Positions 6,632 through 9,870 of a stretch of 9,870 nucleotides of DNA are shown piece after piece (the stretch's first letter is position 1; each line of letters begins with the position of its first letter). The notes under the pieces are model-generated. The model was not told the origin of the DNA and ran no database searches. It was given only the letters and a program-made list of their open reading frames with translations. Both the position numbers and the translations under genes were made by a program. The stretch is from Porphyromonadaceae bacterium UBA2720 (GTDB lineage Bacteria; Bacteroidota; Bacteroidia; Bacteroidales; Muribaculaceae): NCBI GenBank assembly GCA_002353885.1, contig DEKO01000205.1, positions 10,307-20,176 of the forward strand, written 5' to 3'.

Positions 6632-7222
6632 TCAGTCAATCAGGTTCAACATTTTAAACGCAGCCATCACGCGTGCCTTGAAGCGGTTGATGCACCAGTA
6701 CTTCTTGGCTTTGACCGAGTCGGTGGTTTTGAAATTGATTTGTTCCATGATCTGCGTCATTGTCATACCGCCGTAGTAGTAGCTTTTGAGTATGGTCTCG
6801 CACGGCTCGGGCAGGTAGCTGAGCTCGCGCTGCAGCACCTCTAGTCGTTCTTCTTGCTGGCGGACATCGTCGGCATCATCAGCCATGAGGACTTCTTGCA
6901 GCGTGAGCCGTGTCTGGAACCTCTCATCTGCATCGACATCATCGTTGTCGGCAGTTTGGTCCTGTGCCATGACGTTGCGGCTGTCCTTCTTGGCCTTGTT
7001 GATGGCCATGTTGAGTCCAATCCTGAAGATGTAGGCCTTCCAGTTGGTGCCATTCTCGACCTTGCCAGAGAGCAAGTTGTTGCGCACAGCGATGAATGCC
7101 TCGCTATAGACGTCCTCGATGTCCTCGATGCGCAGCAGGGGCAACCTGTTGTGGACGGTGTTGATGAAGTAGCTGCGCAACTTGATGTACCAGTCGTTGA
7201 CGATTTGGTTGTAGTCTTCCAT
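6632..7222 (-). CDS. ECF-type RNA polymerase sigma factor
   Basis: 196 aa. Region 2 spans about 10-82, with the conserved EDIEDVYSEAFIAVRNN helix and NWKAYIFRIGLNMAINKAKK, the -10 recognition and melting segment. An acidic linker (about 88-120) separates it from region 4 (about 124-190), where LSYLPEPCETILKSYYYGGMT is the usual start and IMEQINFKTTDSVKAKKYWC is the helix-turn-helix for the -35 element. There is no region 1 or 3, so it is an extracytoplasmic-function sigma factor. It is first in the operon and followed by the putative anti-sigma and caspase genes. It has its own housekeeping-type promoter, so basal expression should not depend on itself. No Shine-Dalgarno is visible before ATG 7222. 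Confidence 0.9.
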   Translation of the reverse strand: MEDYNQIVNDWYIKLRSYFINTVHNRLPLLRIEDIEDVYSEAFIAVRNNLLSGKVENGTNWKAYIFRIGLNMAINKAKKDSRNVMAQDQTADNDDVDADERFQTRLTLQEVLMADDADDVRQQEERLEVLQRELSYLPEPCETILKSYYYGGMTMTQIMEQINFKTTDSVKAKKYWCINRFKARVMAAFKMLNLID

Positions 7223-7248
7223 TTGTCAAGATAATGCGATAATAACTG

Positions 7249-7280
7249 CAAAGTTAACACATTATCATGACATACCCAAG
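7249..7280 (-). promoter_or_regulatory. Bacteroidetes-type promoter of the sigma-factor operon
   Basis: On the minus strand TAACTTTG (7256 to 7249) matches the TAnnTTTG -7 box, and CTTG (7280 to 7277), one mismatch from the TTTG -33 box, lies 20 bp upstream. The start of transcription would fall near 7241, leaving a leader of about 20 nt before ATG 7222. Confidence 0.65.
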
Positions 7281-7406
7281 TTTTTTCTTGCAAGATGACT
7301 CAGATTGTGAAACATCTCAGTTCTTGTTCTATATCAATTTGCATCGCATGAGGTAATCATCTGTTGTTAGGGTGAATGAAGTTTATTCCTGACAGTGTTG
7401 CTGCAC

Positions 7407-7437
7407 AAAAAACTCCCCGGCGGGTTGGGCCGAGGAG
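7407..7437 (-). terminator. Intrinsic terminator of porZ
   Basis: Read on the minus strand, CTCCTCGGC (7437-7429) pairs with GCCGGGGAG (7421-7413) in a 9-bp stem with one T-G pair and a 7-nt loop, followed by six T (7412-7407). It sits 28 bp after the porZ stop and separates porZ from the sigma-factor operon. Confidence 0.85.
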
Positions 7438-7465
7438 GGAATGATGGTTGTGGCGTGCAGCAGGC

Positions 7466-9817
7466 TCAGCGGATGATGAGCACTTGTGCCACGCGTGTGG
7501 GGTTGGAATCGTCGGCGCGCTGCGATGCGCTGATGGTGTAGAGCCCTGTTGGCATGCGCTGGCCGTTGGTGTCGCAGCAGTCCCATGTTGCAGTTCCGCC
7601 CGTTGCTTGCCACTGCTTGACGATGACTCCCTGGGCGTTGGTGACACGCAGGTGTGAGTTGGGCATGAGGTTGCTGATGGTGAGCAGTCCGGTGAAGTCG
7701 GGCCTCACGGGATTGGGATAGGCGTAGACGTCGTCGTAGCTGGTTGCAGCAGGCGATGCGTCGCTCAGATATTCGACCAGTCCGTTGGCCGTGAGGACAT
7801 AGACCGAGTTGGTGTTGGTGTTGCAGCACACGGCATAGATGGTGTTGCTGGGCAGGTAGGAGTTGTCGGTGTTGAACTGCTTGAGTATCTTGGTTCCGTC
7901 GGGGCTCACCTGGTACAGGCCGTTGGTGTTGGTGCCAATCCACTTGCAGTTGGCGGCATCGACAGCGATGCAGTTGACCTGTATGCCGTCGAGCAGGTGG
8001 TCGGCCAGTCCCGATCCGTCGGTTCGTGCCACCTTGGGGTGGATGACGGCAAAGTCGTCGCTGAATGCCTTGGAGGGGTCGAAGGCGATGATGCCGTTGT
8101 TGAGCCCAGCCCAAACGAGGCCATCGAGGTCGCGCTCCATGCAGAAGGTATTGACCCATGTGATGCTCTTGCCCTCGGTGTCCTGCAGGCTGTTGTAGTT
8201 GGCAATGAGTGGTTCACCGGTGAGGCCGTCGGGCTGGTTCCAAAAGACGAAACTGCCTTGATAGCCACCGCCGTTGTAGACCTTGACGTCATCCTTGCCG
8301 ATGGCGAAGCTCGACGACTTGCAGTACTTTTGCTTGGTGGGAGGCACTGCGACTGGTATCCAGTCGGCCTTGGTGCATGTGGGCTGCTCATACTTGGCTC
8401 GCGGCAGGACCGAGACGTTGACAGCCGATGCGGTCGATGCAGCCTCGGAGCTGTAGACGACCCACAGGTTGCCCTGAGAGTCGAAGGCGCAAGCGCCCTT
8501 GTAGTAGGAGCTGTTGCCGAAGTAGCTGTTGTTGGTGGCGTAGGCATACTGGTACTGGTCGTTGGTGATCTTGAACACGCCATACTTGCGTGAGGGATAG
8601 ACGTAGGTGTTGGGGTCCATGGGATCCATGACCAACTGCCAGTTGGCGCTGACACCGTTGCCGGGCAAGCCTGTCGGGGTGACGTCTTTCCACAGGTTGC
8701 CGTCGTGGGTGAACATCTGGGTCACGGCGTGCAGTACCGACCCCCACTCGGCCATGGCGTTGTCGCTGGATGTGCTCAGGTAGACCAGGTTCTTCGCTTT
8801 GTTGAACGTCATGTAGTAGGCTCCGACCTTGATGCCGATGCCGTTGGGCTTGTAGTAGGTGGTGGTGCCTGCCTGGTGCAGTCCTCCCTCTCCCAGTGCC
8901 CACATCGTGCCGTCGGCCGAGGGGCTGCTGCTGAAGATCTCGTCGGTGGACTCGAAGACTTGTGCGCCGCCCGCTTGGGCATTGAGGGTGACATATTGTG
9001 TGCCTGGCAAGAAGCTGACCACAAAGCCTGTGGGGGTGGGCTGTACGGTGGCTGCCCGCTTGCCCGAGATGCCCGACACGGTGGCGTTGAAGACGGGCTG
9101 GTTGTTCGACGGGTCAACGCTCTGTGTGACGGTGTAGACTTTGAGGCCGCTGTCGCCGTTGAACATGAATTTGTTGCTGCTCACAGGGATGATGCGTCCC
9201 TTGGCGTTGGCCTCAACACCATTGACCACCTTGTAGCTGCTCAGGTTTTCGCGAGTGCCGTCAGTCACGGCCGCATAGACCACGTTGCCATAGCTGATGA
9301 GTGTCCACTGTCCCACTTGCGCCACCGACGAGAGGTTGATGTTGAACAGCCGCGACTCGTCGACAGTCAACGACGTGTCGTCATAGACAATCATGCCAAA
9401 CTCGGTAGCCACCATCATCTTTCCTCCGCCGAAGGTCACATCGTTGATGCCCTTGAGCCCCGTGAGCACGGCATCCTTGATGTCGGGCAGGTTGAGCACG
9501 GTGCCATCGTCACGGATGACGTCGATGTTGCTGTTGAGATAGGCAACGACCAAATACTTCTTGTCGTAGTTGTAGTAGATGTTGGTGATGAGCACATCGT
9601 TGAGCTTGTTGCGCTTGTTGATCGGCTCGTTGGTCATCGTTGCCTTGTCGAAGCAAAAGAGGTCATTGCCTACCAGATAGTAGATTTTGTTGTCGGTGTC
9701 GATGAGGTTGGTGATCTGGCTGCCCACATAGTAGGGGTGCACACGCCAGTCGCCCGTTTGGGCCTGAGCCATCAGCATGGCCGACACTGCGATGAGTAGT
9801 ATGAGTTTCTTGAGCAT
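7466..9817 (-). CDS. porZ: PorZ-like type IX secretion attachment-complex protein
   Basis: 783 aa, close to the roughly 776 aa I recall for Porphyromonas gingivalis PorZ. The signal peptide (MLKKLILLIAVSAML) is cut near AQA|Q, residues 19/20. The mature N-terminus (GDWRVHPYY...ITNLIDTDNKIYYLVGNDLFCFD) and KKYLVVAYLNSNIDVI fit the PorZ N-terminal beta-propeller. The middle contains further propeller blades with GNLWVVYS, GLVWAGLNNGIIAFD and CKWIGTNTNGLYQVS, like two-component-regulator propellers. The last 87 residues (697-783) are a type A C-terminal domain: AYPNPV, a GLLTISNL strand, PTGLYT and a final VLIIR. In P. gingivalis, PorZ joins PorU, PorV and PorQ at the cell surface and delivers anionic LPS to the sortase. 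No promoter is visible in the 53 bp upstream, so it may be co-transcribed with a gene beyond the window. Confidence 0.85.
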   Translation of the reverse strand: MLKKLILLIAVSAMLMAQAQTGDWRVHPYYVGSQITNLIDTDNKIYYLVGNDLFCFDKATMTNEPINKRNKLNDVLITNIYYNYDKKYLVVAYLNSNIDVIRDDGTVLNLPDIKDAVLTGLKGINDVTFGGGKMMVATEFGMIVYDDTSLTVDESRLFNINLSSVAQVGQWTLISYGNVVYAAVTDGTRENLSSYKVVNGVEANAKGRIIPVSSNKFMFNGDSGLKVYTVTQSVDPSNNQPVFNATVSGISGKRAATVQPTPTGFVVSFLPGTQYVTLNAQAGGAQVFESTDEIFSSSPSADGTMWALGEGGLHQAGTTTYYKPNGIGIKVGAYYMTFNKAKNLVYLSTSSDNAMAEWGSVLHAVTQMFTHDGNLWKDVTPTGLPGNGVSANWQLVMDPMDPNTYVYPSRKYGVFKITNDQYQYAYATNNSYFGNSSYYKGACAFDSQGNLWVVYSSEAASTASAVNVSVLPRAKYEQPTCTKADWIPVAVPPTKQKYCKSSSFAIGKDDVKVYNGGGYQGSFVFWNQPDGLTGEPLIANYNSLQDTEGKSITWVNTFCMERDLDGLVWAGLNNGIIAFDPSKAFSDDFAVIHPKVARTDGSGLADHLLDGIQVNCIAVDAANCKWIGTNTNGLYQVSPDGTKILKQFNTDNSYLPSNTIYAVCCNTNTNSVYVLTANGLVEYLSDASPAATSYDDVYAYPNPVRPDFTGLLTISNLMPNSHLRVTNAQGVIVKQWQATGGTATWDCCDTNGQRMPTGLYTISASQRADDSNPTRVAQVLIIR

Positions 9818-9820
9818 ATC

Positions 9821-9852
9821 TAGTTTTTAGTTTCTAGTTTTTAGTTTCTAGT
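9821..9852 (-). repeat. 14-bp tandem repeat in the porZ leader
   Basis: TAGTTTTTAGTTTC occurs twice exactly (9821-9834 and 9835-9848), then TAGT. Within each unit, TAGTTTT and TAGTTTC are themselves near-copies, so the array is a 7-bp repeat of about four and a half units. It ends 3 bp upstream of the porZ start codon. In the porZ reading direction it is A-rich, which may help ribosome loading in Bacteroidetes. Confidence 0.85.
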
Positions 9853-9870
9853 TGCCATGGCTCAGGACAT

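Noticed and set aside
8705..9799. Plus-strand open frame (364 codons) opposite porZ
   Set aside because: It is rich in Val/Asp/His of the type produced by reading a real gene backwards, with no recognisable motif; porZ is well supported on the other strand.

Overview
The window looks like chromosomal DNA from a Bacteroidales bacterium (Prevotella, Muribaculaceae or Bacteroides-like). Four signs support this: a type IX secretion protein of the PorZ family with a C-terminal sorting domain; exported proteins whose predicted signal-peptide cleavage falls next to Gln; promoter boxes of the Bacteroidetes TAnnTTTG type; and start codons without Shine-Dalgarno sequences. Genus cannot be decided from the sequence alone.

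Layout. Positions 1-22 are the 3' end of a tRNA, followed by two strong hairpins, the second an intrinsic terminator. Up to about 450 there is no protein gene; this stretch holds a REP-like palindrome, a 100-bp MITE-like inverted repeat and a promoter. On the plus strand follow an exported TonB_C + Sel1-repeat protein (451-2496), a 21-codon repeat-encoded mini-ORF (2501-2566), and an exported or lipid-anchored TPR-CHAT protease-like protein (2563-4857). On the minus strand, reading right to left, are an ECF sigma factor (7222-6632), a membrane-spanning putative anti-sigma protein (6616-5864) and an exported caspase-family (C14) peptidase (5722-4868). The two operons run tail to tail with only 10 bp between the CHAT and caspase stop codons. 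Further right, porZ (9817-7466, minus) is a separate unit ending in its own intrinsic terminator.

How the genes may work together. The central 451-7222 block reads as one two-armed locus: each arm delivers one exported caspase-fold protein (CHAT on one side, p20/p10 caspase on the other), with helical-repeat partners (Sel1, TPR) and an ECF sigma/anti-sigma switch. Both arms have a promoter carrying the same nine bases TTAACTTTG. That they form one envelope-located proteolytic or stress-response system is inference; no substrate can be read from the sequence. Short tandem repeats, different in sequence each time, sit in the leaders of the CHAT, caspase and porZ genes.
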